From contig NZ_HE978567.1 of the NCBI RefSeq assembly GCF_000311825.1, forward strand, positions 477,826 through 541,825: DNA of 64,000 nucleotides, in the 5' to 3' direction. The notes under the pieces were generated by a model that searched no databases, was not told where the DNA came from, and saw nothing but the letters and a program-made list of their open reading frames with translations. The stretch comes from Peptoniphilus grossensis ph5. GTDB lineage: Bacteria; Bacillota; Clostridia; Tissierellales; Peptoniphilaceae. Positions 1 to 8,810 of the stretch are shown piece by piece (the first letter of the stretch is position 1; every line of letters starts with the position of its first letter). The translations under genes were made by a program, and so were the position numbers.

Positions 1-333
1 ATAAAGATGCCCCTTATTTCTCGCGAGAGACTTGTTGAGCTTATTAAAAAAGAATATCCAAAGATGAAAGATGAATATGTGGGAAACATTGCCTTTTTCT
101 TTTACGATTTAAAACTAAAGGCAGAGTCAGGAGAAATTTCCAGAACTGCACCAGATCTTAGGGGGATCTTTGATGCCATTGACCTTGTGAGAGAGGACTT
201 AAGTCTAACTTCTGCTCTTGATCTCACTATTGCAAATAAGCTTTTTGATTCCTATGAAGAAGAAATTTTAAAGGACTTAATAAAGACGAGATTTAAAGAA
301 AATTTATATTTTAAAGATATTTTCCAAGAGTGA
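1..333 (+). CDS. MoxR-type AAA+ ATPase, C-terminal part (5' end outside window)
   Basis: The reading frame is open to the left edge, so this is the end of a longer gene; the ATG at 7 is just an internal methionine. The visible ~110 residues are helical and resemble the lid region of MoxR/RavA-like AAA+ ATPases (RGIFDAIDLVREDL, then LTSALDLTIANKLF). The next gene overlaps its stop codon and encodes a von Willebrand A protein, the usual partner of MoxR ATPases in chaperone-like assembly of enzymes or complexes. Walker motifs would lie upstream and cannot be seen. The MoxR identity is inferred from lid resemblance and from the partner gene. Confidence 0.6.
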   Translation: MKMPLISRERLVELIKKEYPKMKDEYVGNIAFFFYDLKLKAESGEISRTAPDLRGIFDAIDLVREDLSLTSALDLTIANKLFDSYEEEILKDLIKTRFKENLYFKDIFQE

Positions 334-2033
334 TTTTTACTATGACAAATAAAAATTCAAGAAAAGAAGAAAATCGAATAAAAAATATAATTTGGGACGG
401 GTCCATGGACTATGATAAGGAGCCTTTTATCACTGGCGAAGACATCTCTGGCAATCCCGACTTTTATCTAAATTTAATAATTGGCCTTTCTGCAAAATAT
501 TTTGGCAGCGAAAATTTAGAAAAAATTTTTAATAATTGGCAGTACAATCTCTACAGAGATAAGTTTGATTTATTTGCCATTTTTCTCCTAGAAGATTTGG
601 TCTACGAAAAAGAAGTAGGGTCCCGACAAGTCTTGACACCTCTTCGCAAGCTTTACGCAGAAAAATTTTTGGAAGATAAATATGATTTGCAGAGAAAAAA
701 TTTGGCTCTAAAAGAAAATTTATTTTTCGAGATGCAGCTTAAAAAAGTCAATAATATTTTGGAAAGGCCCTATAATTTAAGCGACAAGAGAGAAAATATT
801 TTTGAAAATTTAAGGCTTCAAGGTGACACTAACGAGAAAAATTTGGAAGAGAGAATCTTAAATATTTTTCGTGAAAATTTAAGTTACAAGGAAAATGAAG
901 TCTTAAAATTTTCTCCCCTAAAAAATTTTACCCTCTTTGACAGCCTTAGCTTTGTCAAACTGGAAAGGTCCAATAGTCCAACTATTTTCGGTGATTTTCA
1001 AGAGAAAAAGGCTTCTGGTCTTACAGGCTTTTTCTATTCCCTCGCCCTAAAAAGGCGAAGGGAAAAAGAAAAATACATTGAGGAGACCTTTGGCAAATCA
1101 ATTTACTCTGAGGAAGAGATGAAAGTAATCCAGGAGAAATATTTATATGGCTCCCACAAAAAGTCAAGGCTTCACTACACAAGAGGGCAAAGCCACAAAA
1201 ATATTGATGAGGAAAATTTTGACGACCAGGCAATAAATAGGCACCTCTTAAAATTTAAGGAAAACAGAAATTTTTACAACAATGAAATTAAAAGTCTATC
1301 CAAAAAAATTAGGCTGGCTCTTTCCAATCACTCCGGCATGGAAGAAGTGGTGACATCTAGCGGCAAACTCATTTCAAAGCTTGCCTACAAGTCCATGATT
1401 TCTGACAGAGTAAATATTTTTTCCAAGAAAATTTTAAATCTCAACTCCTACTTAAAGGTAGACCTAGTCCTAGATGCCTCTGCATCCTTAATGGACCTAG
1501 AAAGCGACATTGCCATTGAGGCATATATTGTGTCCAAGTCTCTTGAAAACAACGAAATATTAAATCGTGTGATTTCCTACGAGACTGTAGGGGACTACAC
1601 AGTCATCACTATCTTAAAGGACTATGAAGATAAGTGCGACTTTGAGAAAATTTTTAGGTACAGGACTGCTGGTTGGAACCGCGACGGACTTTTTTATCGT
1701 GCCTACAAAAACCTAGTGGATTTAAAAAACGAAAATCACCTTTTAATTGCCCTAACTGATGCCCATCCTCGTGACATAAGGCCCCTGGCTTCAAAAAACT
1801 TTTTCGGCTCAAAAAATTATTCTGACCAAAACTCTTTAGAGGACACAAAAAAGGAATTGGACAAGCTTAAAAAACTGGGCATTCACACATCGGCAATATT
1901 AAATAGCTATAAAATAGAAAATGCAAAATTTTTGTTTGGACGAAATTATATTAAAATCAAAAGCGTAAAGGAAATTGCCAATGTGGCTGGTCGCTTCATT
2001 CAAAGAGAAATTGCAAATATCGAGAAAAAATAA
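330..2033 (+). CDS. VWA-domain protein, partner of the upstream ATPase
   Basis: A protein of about 565 residues. It begins either at GTG 330, overlapping the stop of the ATPase gene, or at ATG 342; the overlap implies translational coupling. The C-terminal ~190 residues form a von Willebrand A domain: DASAS near residue 382 is the metal-ion-dependent adhesion site (DxSxS), and LIALTDAHPRD is the late aspartate-containing strand. The N-terminal two thirds are charged and helical, without recognisable motifs. There is no signal peptide or membrane segment, so it is cytoplasmic. MoxR plus VWA pairs typically act in metal insertion or complex remodelling (CobT, NorD and ViaA types); the target here is unknown. 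Confidence 0.75.
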   Translation: MIFTMTNKNSRKEENRIKNIIWDGSMDYDKEPFITGEDISGNPDFYLNLIIGLSAKYFGSENLEKIFNNWQYNLYRDKFDLFAIFLLEDLVYEKEVGSRQVLTPLRKLYAEKFLEDKYDLQRKNLALKENLFFEMQLKKVNNILERPYNLSDKRENIFENLRLQGDTNEKNLEERILNIFRENLSYKENEVLKFSPLKNFTLFDSLSFVKLERSNSPTIFGDFQEKKASGLTGFFYSLALKRRREKEKYIEETFGKSIYSEEEMKVIQEKYLYGSHKKSRLHYTRGQSHKNIDEENFDDQAINRHLLKFKENRNFYNNEIKSLSKKIRLALSNHSGMEEVVTSSGKLISKLAYKSMISDRVNIFSKKILNLNSYLKVDLVLDASASLMDLESDIAIEAYIVSKSLENNEILNRVISYETVGDYTVITILKDYEDKCDFEKIFRYRTAGWNRDGLFYRAYKNLVDLKNENHLLIALTDAHPRDIRPLASKNFFGSKNYSDQNSLEDTKKELDKLKKLGIHTSAILNSYKIENAKFLFGRNYIKIKSVKEIANVAGRFIQREIANIEKK

Positions 2034-2067
2034 AAACTGCAGCTGTCAAGGTAGCCGCAGTTTTTTT
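2033..2067. terminator. Rho-independent terminator, probably bidirectional
   Basis: AAACTGC(A)GCT pairs with AGCCGCAGTTT with one mismatch, followed by a T run on the + strand. The A run on the left provides U residues for the opposite strand. It lies between the convergent VWA and alkaline phosphatase genes. Confidence 0.75.
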
Positions 2068-2123
2068 GATGGATTTGAAATATAATTAGGATTATCAAAT
2101 ATTTGGATTTATTAAAATTTTTA

Positions 2124-3740
2124 TTATTTTACTAGGTCAAAAGCTTTTTGTGGAACATATACGGCTCTTGTGCTGTAAATTGTAAGTCCGCCAAGTTCAA
2201 CTTTTTCGCCATTTTTAATTGCGTAATTCTTTGATACTGGGAATACAATTTTGTCTTCGCCCTTTGTTACAATAGCTTCGTAATCATTTTCGCCCTTCTT
2301 CACAAAATTAACCTCTGCTCCTTTGTCTTCGAAGCCCTTTCTAATTGGTTGGTAAAGTTCTTCAGTTAACTTGTCAAGGTCTAGGTCAAGTACATCTTCA
2401 AGGTATCTTCCAATTTCATAATTGTGAACTGTTCCAATAAGTCTTTCTGCCTTATCTGATGTTGAGTAAGAGTAAAGTCCTATATCTCCACCAACGTGTC
2501 CACCAGTTGTCCATGCAATGTGGCTTCTTGCTGAGATAATTCTTCCCATTGCTGAAACTACATCTTTTTCACTTTTTATTAAGTTCATTTCTTCTTCTGT
2601 CAAATCTTTGATGCCAAAGTCCTTTGCCATTACTTCTTTTACATTAGACTTGTCTTCTTTAACTTCTTCTGCTGCCTTAGTTACAGAAATTTTTGCAGAT
2701 AAAATTAAATCTGTAAATTCATTAAGAGGCCTCTTGTCGTAGCCGTGAGATATATTTCTGTGTCCAAAAGTTATTCCGCCAGTTCCATGGTCTGCTGCAA
2801 TTACAATTACAGTGTCCTTGTGTGTGTCTGCAAAGTCTTTTGCAACTTTTACTGCATCGTCAAAGGCTTTGATTTCGTGAATAAGTGCAACTGGATCGTT
2901 GGAGTGAGCTGCCCAATCAACTTCTGAACCTTCAACCATTAAGAAAAATCCCTTGTCATTTTTTGAAAGGACCTTTAGTGCCTTGTCAGTCATTTCTGCA
3001 AGAGAAGGCTTGTTTACTTTATCTCTATCAATTTCATAAGGGAAGGATTTGTCTTCGAAAAGTCCCCAAATTTTGTCGCCCTTTGAATCTTCCATTGCCT
3101 TTTTAGTAGTTACATAATCGTAGCCTTTGTTTTTAATTTCAGCAAGAAGGTCTTCCTTGTCTTTTCTGGTTTCCTTACTTAAATAAGTGCTGCCTGCTCC
3201 TAGAACCACATCCATATCTTGGTAAACTTGTTGTTCGCCAAGGTCTTCATAGTTGTTTCTGTCAGGATTGTGAGCAGAGAAGTCAGCTGGTGTTGCGTGT
3301 TGAATATTTGAAGTTGAAACAATACCAGTGGATCTTCCACTTCTCTTTGCACCTTCAAGGACATTTGCTATAGGTTGTTTTGCCCTATCCTTTTCAAGTT
3401 CAGCAGCACCTGGCATGCCTGCCTTTGTTGGATAACATCCTACAAAAGGTGATTCTGTTTTTATTCCTGCTGCCATAGCTGTGGCTGCTGGAGCAGAGTC
3501 TGCAATAGGTGTGTTTGAATTGTTTGTTCTAACAAGACCTGTTGCCATATCATCCATAACAAATTTTTTGTCCTTAGTCATCCATCTTGCTGTAGTAAGT
3601 GCTTCTACACTCATGCCATCAGGTATCATCATGATTACATTTTTTGCACTGCCATAATCTTTCTTTTCAGCAAAGACGAAACTTGGTGCAAGAGTTGCCA
3701 CTGCAAGTGTCACTGCCAAAATTTTCTTAAAACTTTTCAT
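2124..3740 (-). CDS. Exported alkaline phosphatase
   Basis: A 538-residue alkaline phosphatase that hydrolyses phosphomonoesters outside the membrane. Residues 1-24 are a signal peptide (MKSFKKI, hydrophobic core, then VFA). The metal-binding PDGM follows at 40-43. DSAPAATA at 81-88 holds the nucleophilic serine (S82). HATPADFSAH, EGSEVDWAAHSND, AADHGTGG and TGGHVGGD supply the remaining Zn/Mg ligands in family order. The C-terminal ~100 residues are a tail of unknown role. The start has AGGAGGA upstream. Two TTTACA boxes 22 bp apart lie upstream, suggesting phosphate-starvation control (see the 3784 entry). No SLH or sortase anchor is visible. Confidence 0.92.
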   Translation of the reverse strand: MKSFKKILAVTLAVATLAPSFVFAEKKDYGSAKNVIMMIPDGMSVEALTTARWMTKDKKFVMDDMATGLVRTNNSNTPIADSAPAATAMAAGIKTESPFVGCYPTKAGMPGAAELEKDRAKQPIANVLEGAKRSGRSTGIVSTSNIQHATPADFSAHNPDRNNYEDLGEQQVYQDMDVVLGAGSTYLSKETRKDKEDLLAEIKNKGYDYVTTKKAMEDSKGDKIWGLFEDKSFPYEIDRDKVNKPSLAEMTDKALKVLSKNDKGFFLMVEGSEVDWAAHSNDPVALIHEIKAFDDAVKVAKDFADTHKDTVIVIAADHGTGGITFGHRNISHGYDKRPLNEFTDLILSAKISVTKAAEEVKEDKSNVKEVMAKDFGIKDLTEEEMNLIKSEKDVVSAMGRIISARSHIAWTTGGHVGGDIGLYSYSTSDKAERLIGTVHNYEIGRYLEDVLDLDLDKLTEELYQPIRKGFEDKGAEVNFVKKGENDYEAIVTKGEDKIVFPVSKNYAIKNGEKVELGGLTIYSTRAVYVPQKAFDLVK

Positions 3741-3783
3741 TTATTCCTCCTAGATTTTCTTTAGCTATAATGTAACAGAGGAA

Positions 3784-3811
3784 TGTAAATTTAATATTTA
3801 TCTTATGTAAA
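3784..3811 (-). promoter_or_regulatory. Pho-box-like direct repeats upstream of alkaline phosphatase
   Basis: On the minus strand TTTACA occurs at 3806-3811 and again at 3784-3789, exactly 22 bp apart (two helical turns), with a weaker TAAATA at the 11-bp midpoint. The Gram-positive PhoP box is built of TT(A/T)A(C/T)A hexamers repeated about every 11 bp. The same arrangement is found upstream of the SLH phosphatase at 26038. PhoP itself is not in the window. Confidence 0.55.
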
Positions 3812-3864
3812 AATATTTTTTATTAATATTTATTGGCAGCAAAATTTTTCTACACAAAAAATTC

Positions 3865-3890
3865 CATAAAAAAAGGACGCCTAAGCGTCC
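3865..3890 (-). terminator. Terminator of hpf
   Basis: Perfect 6-bp stem GGACGC/GCGTCC (3875-3890) with a TAAG-type loop. On the minus strand it is followed by a run of U. Confidence 0.85.
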
Positions 3891-3903
3891 ATAAATTTTT
3901 ATT

Positions 3904-4425
3904 TTATACTTCAATCTTTCCGTAATTGCCATCTTTTCTCTTGTAGACAATAGAAACAGCTTCAGTATCTGCATCTAAGAATACGAAGAAATTGTGATTT
4001 AAAAGTTCCATTTGAAGAATTGCTTCTTCTTCCTTCATTGGACTTAATTCGAAATTCTTTCTCTTAACGATTTTGTTTTCAGCTTCTTCCTTTTCTTTTT
4101 CAACAATTTCATCGAATCTAATAGTTTCGTTGTTTTGGTATCTTCTCTTTAATTTAGTCTTGTGTTTTCTAATTTGTCTAGCAAGTGCATCCACAGCGTT
4201 GTCCATTGAAGAGTACATATCGTCTGTAGTTTCTTCTGCTCTAATAATTGTCTTAGGTAAAAATATTGTAACTTCAACAGTTTGTTCTTCTCTTACAGTA
4301 GAGAATACAACTCTTGCTTCAACTTCTTCAGAAAAGTATTTATCCAATTTGGAGAATTTTTTTTCTGCCACGTTCTTTAATGATTCTGTAAGTTCAATGT
4401 TTTTTCCAACAAAGTTCAATAACAT
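3904..4425 (-). CDS. hpf: Ribosome hibernation-promoting factor, long form
   Basis: A 173-residue long-type HPF. The N-terminal ~100 residues are the S30AE ribosome-binding domain (FVGKNIELTESLKNVAEKKFSKLDKYF-like opening, then DNAVDALARQIRKHKTKLKRR). The C-terminal ~55 residues are the dimerisation domain (KRKNFELSPMKEEEAILQMELLNHNFFVFLDADT) used to form 100S ribosome dimers in starved cells. I choose ATG 4425 over GTG 4434: AGGAGA sits 9 nt before the ATG but directly abuts the GTG. It is monocistronic with its own terminator. Confidence 0.95.
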   Translation of the reverse strand: MLLNFVGKNIELTESLKNVAEKKFSKLDKYFSEEVEARVVFSTVREEQTVEVTIFLPKTIIRAEETTDDMYSSMDNAVDALARQIRKHKTKLKRRYQNNETIRFDEIVEKEKEEAENKIVKRKNFELSPMKEEEAILQMELLNHNFFVFLDADTEAVSIVYKRKDGNYGKIEV

Positions 4426-4608
4426 AAATGTCACTCTCCTTTTCTTTGTTAATTATTTACCCAATTTTTACAAAAAATATCAAGGCTCTCGTAAATTATC
4501 AAAATGTACTTTTATATCCATTATTGATATAATTATCTTGCATATAAAAAATAGATGGGATGATTACATGGCTATCAAAAAAAATTTGATTACAAATACA
4601 GAATTGGG

Positions 4609-5460
4609 ATGCGTGCAATTAAGACAGCCCTTGCTGTTGTAATTGGGCTTTACATCTCTTATCTTTTAAATTTAAATTCGCCAATATTTGTATCCATCGC
4701 CGCAGTTTCTTCCATGAAGCCCTCAATGTCAGAATCACTTAGCGACATGAAGAAGAGACTTTTTACCTGCGTCTTTGGAGTAATACTTGGCTATCTAAGT
4801 TCCAAAATATCTGTGCCCGATTTAGTTGAGCCACTAATTGCTGGTTTTGGCATTTTGATTACAATCTATATACTTTCTGTAGTAAAGATGCGTGACATGG
4901 CACAACTTTCTTGCATAGTTTTCGTTGCAAGTTTTTGCTCCGATTCAAATAAAGCCCTCTACGCCGTAAATAGAATATTAGGTACAGTTATAGGAGTTGT
5001 TGTTGGCGTCCTTGTAAATTACTATATATCCTCTCCCAACATCGGGGAAGATTTTATTGCAGTTTCAAAAAAATGCTACCAATCAGCAAATAGGGTTTTG
5101 AGAGAAATAATTTACGACAAGAGGGCAAATTTGTCTGATTTTAACGAAAATTTATCTAATGCAAATACTCTTTATAAACTTTTAGAAAATGAAGTAAAGA
5201 CACCCTTCCACCACGACCATTCTCTTGATAAAGAAACAAAAATTGTCTCCCTACTGGAAAGCATATCTGTTCGGTTAGAAGTAATAAATAATATGAACGC
5301 AAATTATTTAAGCGAAAAAGTTTCTGAGGAAGTGAAAAGTCGCTACGATTTAGATGAGCCAACTTCTCACAATTTAACTGAAGTGGACAGCGTCTACAAC
5401 TATCACATAGAATATATTTTGCGATACATGGATGAACTAAAGGATTTAGTTGAAGAATAG
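4609..5460 (+). CDS. FUSC/aromatic-acid-exporter family membrane protein; 5' end out of frame
   Basis: At least 283 residues. Four or five hydrophobic segments lie in the first ~150 residues, followed by a soluble helical C-terminal domain, the layout of ArAE/DUF939 (FUSC) proteins thought to export aromatic or weak organic acids. The ATG at 4609 falls inside the conserved opening (IGMRAIKTALAVVIG) and has no ribosome-binding site. A better start, ATG 4568 with a GGGATGA element upstream and a TATAAT at 4528-4533, lies in another frame. Adding one A to the A8 tract at 4577-4584 would join them and give an N-terminus MAIKKKFDYKYRIGMRAIK. The gene is therefore frameshifted, slippage-dependent or miscalled. 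The next gene follows after 8 nt. Confidence 0.75.
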   Translation: MRAIKTALAVVIGLYISYLLNLNSPIFVSIAAVSSMKPSMSESLSDMKKRLFTCVFGVILGYLSSKISVPDLVEPLIAGFGILITIYILSVVKMRDMAQLSCIVFVASFCSDSNKALYAVNRILGTVIGVVVGVLVNYYISSPNIGEDFIAVSKKCYQSANRVLREIIYDKRANLSDFNENLSNANTLYKLLENEVKTPFHHDHSLDKETKIVSLLESISVRLEVINNMNANYLSEKVSEEVKSRYDLDEPTSHNLTEVDSVYNYHIEYILRYMDELKDLVEE

Positions 5461-5468
5461 GTGAAAAA

Positions 5469-7214
5469 ATGAATTTAACTACAAGAGAAATTTATGAAAT
5501 AGGAAAAAAACTCTTGAGCCAAGCAAGCATTGGCTTTGATACTTTTATAAATGAAATTGAATTTGCTCCCATTACAGAAAATCCCTATGTAATGGTAAGA
5601 GATAGAGACGAACTGGCAGCCTTTATGCTCTTTGACTTTAAAGAGTATGAGGATAATGCAAAGAGAGTTTTAAAAAGCATACTAGAAGAGCTCGAAGTTC
5701 CTGAAGAAAATTATGATTCTCTTATAAAAATTTTCAGGGATTCCTATGTGTCCCTTTTTAGGATAAGGGAAGAAGATGACCATTTTACCTTTTACGATGT
5801 CCTTTTAGATGAATATATAGAAGTTGAAAATTACACAAAGATCAATATTAGCAAAGATGAATTTGGTCTCTACAGGATTTTTGGCCATGAAAATAAAAAA
5901 TCCATACTTCAAGTAATTCAAATTATGGATGAGAAAGTCTTTTTTTCTTTTTCAGAAAACCTCATTAGTTTATTCAGGCACATAGAGGACAATTACGGTC
6001 CCATAAAAATGAATAAGGACTTCTTAAAAGGAGATTTTTTAAATATCATTGCCGTCTTTGGCGTAACTTTAGAATCTATAAATAATTATTTTCTCCATCC
6101 CAATGAAGATCTAGAAGATTTAGATGGCTTGGAAGATTTTGGTCACTTGCTAAGGTCTTTTTATGAAGAGGACCTTCTTATAGCCCAAGACACACAGTTA
6201 TTTCAAAAAATTTTCCCTGGTGAGGATGTGGAATTTATAATGGGATTCTTCTTCACTCTCTTCTCAAAGTTAAGTCGATGCCTAAGCCTTGGTGATTATG
6301 AAGAAGAAAAGACCTTCAAAGATTACGACCTATACTACAAGGAAATGATTAAAGACCTTTGCGAAGCTGGAGACTTTTTGTCCAGAGAAGACTTAATAAA
6401 GTCCATAGACTTTTTGCTTGTCTTTTATGGACAGCTTCAAATTATGGGCAGGGGCGTAAAAAATATTTTAAAAGATTTAGGAGAGATAAAGAACAACATA
6501 TTTTATTATATGGAGCTTTTGAAAAACAGCGAAAGCGGCTTTTACTCTGACGACAACCTCCTAGATATACTTTATGAAAACAAGAAAGCAGTCTTTGGCA
6601 ACAGCTTTATAGAAAACTTTGATGGCTTTATCACTTTCCTCGACATGAACTATGTGAATTTGTTAAAGTCAGGGGACCTTTCTCCCTCTATGTTAAAAGA
6701 ATTTTCATCCACCATAAATCTAAAGCCCACAAAGGATGTTAAGACCCTAAAAAATAAGCACCTTCCACTAATTGAGCTCTACCTAAACTTTATGCTCAAA
6801 AAATATTTGACCCTAATAAGTAGAGATTATTTTCCACAAGAACTTTTTCTCACAGATTATGCCGATGAATACCAAGCCCTTGACGACATAACTAAGCTTT
6901 CCCTCTGGGTTGAATCCTTGACTAATAAAAAATTTCTGGAAAGCTCTTTTGGCACAAACTACGAAAAATATGTTGGCTTTGTGAAAGATCTTTTGAAAGA
7001 CTTAAAAGATGTAGAAGAGATAAAAAATAGGGACTTTGCAGAAGATGAAGCCGCCCTCTTAAATATTTTAAAAGATTTGGAAGTAATAAAGATAAAGGAA
7101 TCTGATAAAAGTATAAAACTTACAAAGTTTGGCAAAGACATTTATAATTACTACACAACAGAAGATATAAATGCCGACAATATTATAAAGGTTAACTTCA
7201 ATGACGAAAAATAA
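5469..7214 (+). CDS. Hypothetical acidic cytoplasmic protein, 581 residues
   Basis: I do not recognise this family. The protein is rich in Asp, Glu, Lys and Leu and predominantly helical, with no signal peptide, membrane segment or catalytic motif. The last ~50 residues (LLNILKDLEVIKI, charged turn, IKLTKFGKDIYNYY) have the helix/two-strand look of a winged-helix domain, which is only a weak suggestion. Start ATG 5469 follows AGGTGAAAAA. It lies 8 nt downstream of the FUSC-type exporter gene and precedes a terminator, so the two probably form an operon and may share a role in envelope or metabolite stress. Confidence 0.7.
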   Translation: MNLTTREIYEIGKKLLSQASIGFDTFINEIEFAPITENPYVMVRDRDELAAFMLFDFKEYEDNAKRVLKSILEELEVPEENYDSLIKIFRDSYVSLFRIREEDDHFTFYDVLLDEYIEVENYTKINISKDEFGLYRIFGHENKKSILQVIQIMDEKVFFSFSENLISLFRHIEDNYGPIKMNKDFLKGDFLNIIAVFGVTLESINNYFLHPNEDLEDLDGLEDFGHLLRSFYEEDLLIAQDTQLFQKIFPGEDVEFIMGFFFTLFSKLSRCLSLGDYEEEKTFKDYDLYYKEMIKDLCEAGDFLSREDLIKSIDFLLVFYGQLQIMGRGVKNILKDLGEIKNNIFYYMELLKNSESGFYSDDNLLDILYENKKAVFGNSFIENFDGFITFLDMNYVNLLKSGDLSPSMLKEFSSTINLKPTKDVKTLKNKHLPLIELYLNFMLKKYLTLISRDYFPQELFLTDYADEYQALDDITKLSLWVESLTNKKFLESSFGTNYEKYVGFVKDLLKDLKDVEEIKNRDFAEDEAALLNILKDLEVIKIKESDKSIKLTKFGKDIYNYYTTEDINADNIIKVNFNDEK

Positions 7215-7222
7215 AAAATTTT

Positions 7223-7258
7223 GAGCTTGTCCACTAGCTTGTGACGGGCTCTTTTTTT
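7223..7258 (+). terminator. Terminator of the exporter/hypothetical operon
   Basis: GAGC..GTC.AC pairs with GTGAC..GCTC (imperfect stem), followed by seven T. Confidence 0.65.
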
Positions 7259-7342
7259 ATGGAAGTTTAAAAAAATTTCCCTTATCTTAAATAATTTTTA
7301 AAAATAAGTTGAAACTTAGTCAACTCTCGTTTTATCTGCTAA

Positions 7343-7373
7343 TACTATGGTATAATAAAGCTTAACCATAGTA
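7343..7373. promoter_or_regulatory. Promoter -10 inside a 9-bp perfect inverted repeat (candidate operator)
   Basis: TACTATGGT (7343-7351) and ACCATAGTA (7365-7373) are perfect inverted arms 13 nt apart. TATAAT at 7351-7356 lies within the palindrome. A regulator bound here would block the YjiH-type gene that starts at 7400. As RNA the 5' part would be upstream of the transcript start, so a DNA operator is more likely than an attenuator. Confidence 0.6.
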
Positions 7374-7399
7374 TATTAATATAAATTAAGGAGGACATT

Positions 7400-8707
7400 A
7401 TGGAAAAGAAAAAATTCAACTCGTCAGACATTGCACTATTTATTTTTTATTCACTTTTTGGAATTTTTATGTTCTTTGTGCCTGTTACAATTGGCGGAGC
7501 AAAGAGTATACCAATTGACCACATCACAAGCCTTGTGAAAAAACTTCCAAATTACAATTTAGTTTTCGGAGTTTTCATGGTACTTGCTGGTATAGCCTAT
7601 GCAATAAAAACTAAATCTTGGCAAAAGAGTAAACTTCACTCAGTATTCTTTGCAATTAAACTTGTAGCCTTAGTCTTTGTATTCATGTATGTAACTAATA
7701 AGGGTCCTGCAAGAATTTTTGATGGTGATATGCTTCCACTTATTTGGAACGGAATCATGGTATCTGTAGCTACAATCGTGCCAATTGGATCAGTTTTCTT
7801 GGCATTCTTGACTGGCTTTGGACTAATGGAATTTATTGGTGTATTTATGGAACCAGTAATGAGACCAGTCTTTAAAACTCCTGGTAGGTCAGCAGTAGAT
7901 GCCGTTGCATCCTTCGTAGGATCTTATTCATTAGCACTTTTAATTACAAATAGAGTTTACTTGGAAGACACTTACACAAAGAAGGAAGCAGCAATTATAG
8001 CAACAGGTTTCTCAACAGTATCTGCAACCTTTATGATTATAGTTGCAAAAACTTTGGACTTGTTAGACTACTGGCTAGCCTACTTCTGGATTACACTTTT
8101 TGTAACATTTTTAGTAACAGCAATAACAGCAAGAATTTTCCCACTAAACAAAAAGCCACAAGAATATTATTCTGGAAAAGAATATGTACCTGAAGAAAAG
8201 AAAAAAGTTACTTTTGGTGAAGCCATAGAAGCAGGTATGGAAGCTTACAAAAATTCTGGCTCACTAGCATCAGTTGTAAAAGATAACTTTATCGATGGAT
8301 TTAAAATGGCACTTAACATTGCACCATCTCTTCTTGGCGTAGGTATGATAGGACTTTTACTTGCAGAGTACACTCCAATCTTTGATATTATTGGCTACAT
8401 CTTCTACCCATTCACACTAATTACTAGAGTAGAAGAACCACTTATGGTGGCACAAGCCCTTGGCATGAGTATAGCAGAAATGCTTTTACCAGCTCCAGTT
8501 GTAGCAAATGCAGGACTTGGACTAATAGCAAAAATGCTAGTAGCAGTAGTTTCTGTTTCAGAAATCCTATTCTTCTCAGCATCAATTCCTGTAATGATGG
8601 GAACAGAAATACCTCTAAAATTCTCAGATTATATTATAATTTGGATTGAAAGAGTTATTTTAAGTATAGTAATCACTATGCCAATACTTTATCTATTCTT
8701 TAGATAA
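7400..8707 (+). CDS. YjiH-family membrane protein with nucleoside-recognition (Gate) domains
   Basis: A 435-residue polytopic membrane protein with about 9-11 hydrophobic segments. It matches the YjiH group: opening KFNSSDIALFIFYSLFGIFMFFVPVTIGG, a first Gate segment with TGFGLMEFIGVFMEPVMRPVF, and a second after the charged loop at ~265 (IAPSLLGVGMIGLLL, then VEEPLMVAQALGMSIAEMLLPAPV). Gate-domain proteins are associated with transport of nucleosides or other small solutes, and the substrate of YjiH is not established. Start ATG follows AGGAGGACATT. Transcription probably depends on the palindrome-embedded promoter at 7343-7373. It is monocistronic. Confidence 0.85.
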   Translation: MEKKKFNSSDIALFIFYSLFGIFMFFVPVTIGGAKSIPIDHITSLVKKLPNYNLVFGVFMVLAGIAYAIKTKSWQKSKLHSVFFAIKLVALVFVFMYVTNKGPARIFDGDMLPLIWNGIMVSVATIVPIGSVFLAFLTGFGLMEFIGVFMEPVMRPVFKTPGRSAVDAVASFVGSYSLALLITNRVYLEDTYTKKEAAIIATGFSTVSATFMIIVAKTLDLLDYWLAYFWITLFVTFLVTAITARIFPLNKKPQEYYSGKEYVPEEKKKVTFGEAIEAGMEAYKNSGSLASVVKDNFIDGFKMALNIAPSLLGVGMIGLLLAEYTPIFDIIGYIFYPFTLITRVEEPLMVAQALGMSIAEMLLPAPVVANAGLGLIAKMLVAVVSVSEILFFSASIPVMMGTEIPLKFSDYIIIWIERVILSIVITMPILYLFFR

Positions 8708-8730
8708 GTTAAAATAATTTAATAAATTTT

Positions 8731-8766
8731 AAAAACCAGGTTTATTTCATTTTCCTGGTTTTTTTT
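8731..8766 (+). terminator. Terminator of the YjiH-type gene
   Basis: AAAACCAGG pairs with CCTGGTTTT across a T-rich loop, followed by eight T. Confidence 0.85.
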
Positions 8767-8810
8767 ACGCTCATTTTACAAGAACTTGTTACAATAATTT
8801 TGGTGATAAT

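Noticed and set aside
4073-4642. Long open frame opposite hpf on the + strand
   Set aside because: It is the shadow of hpf; its only possibly real part is the ATG at 4568, discussed with the exporter.
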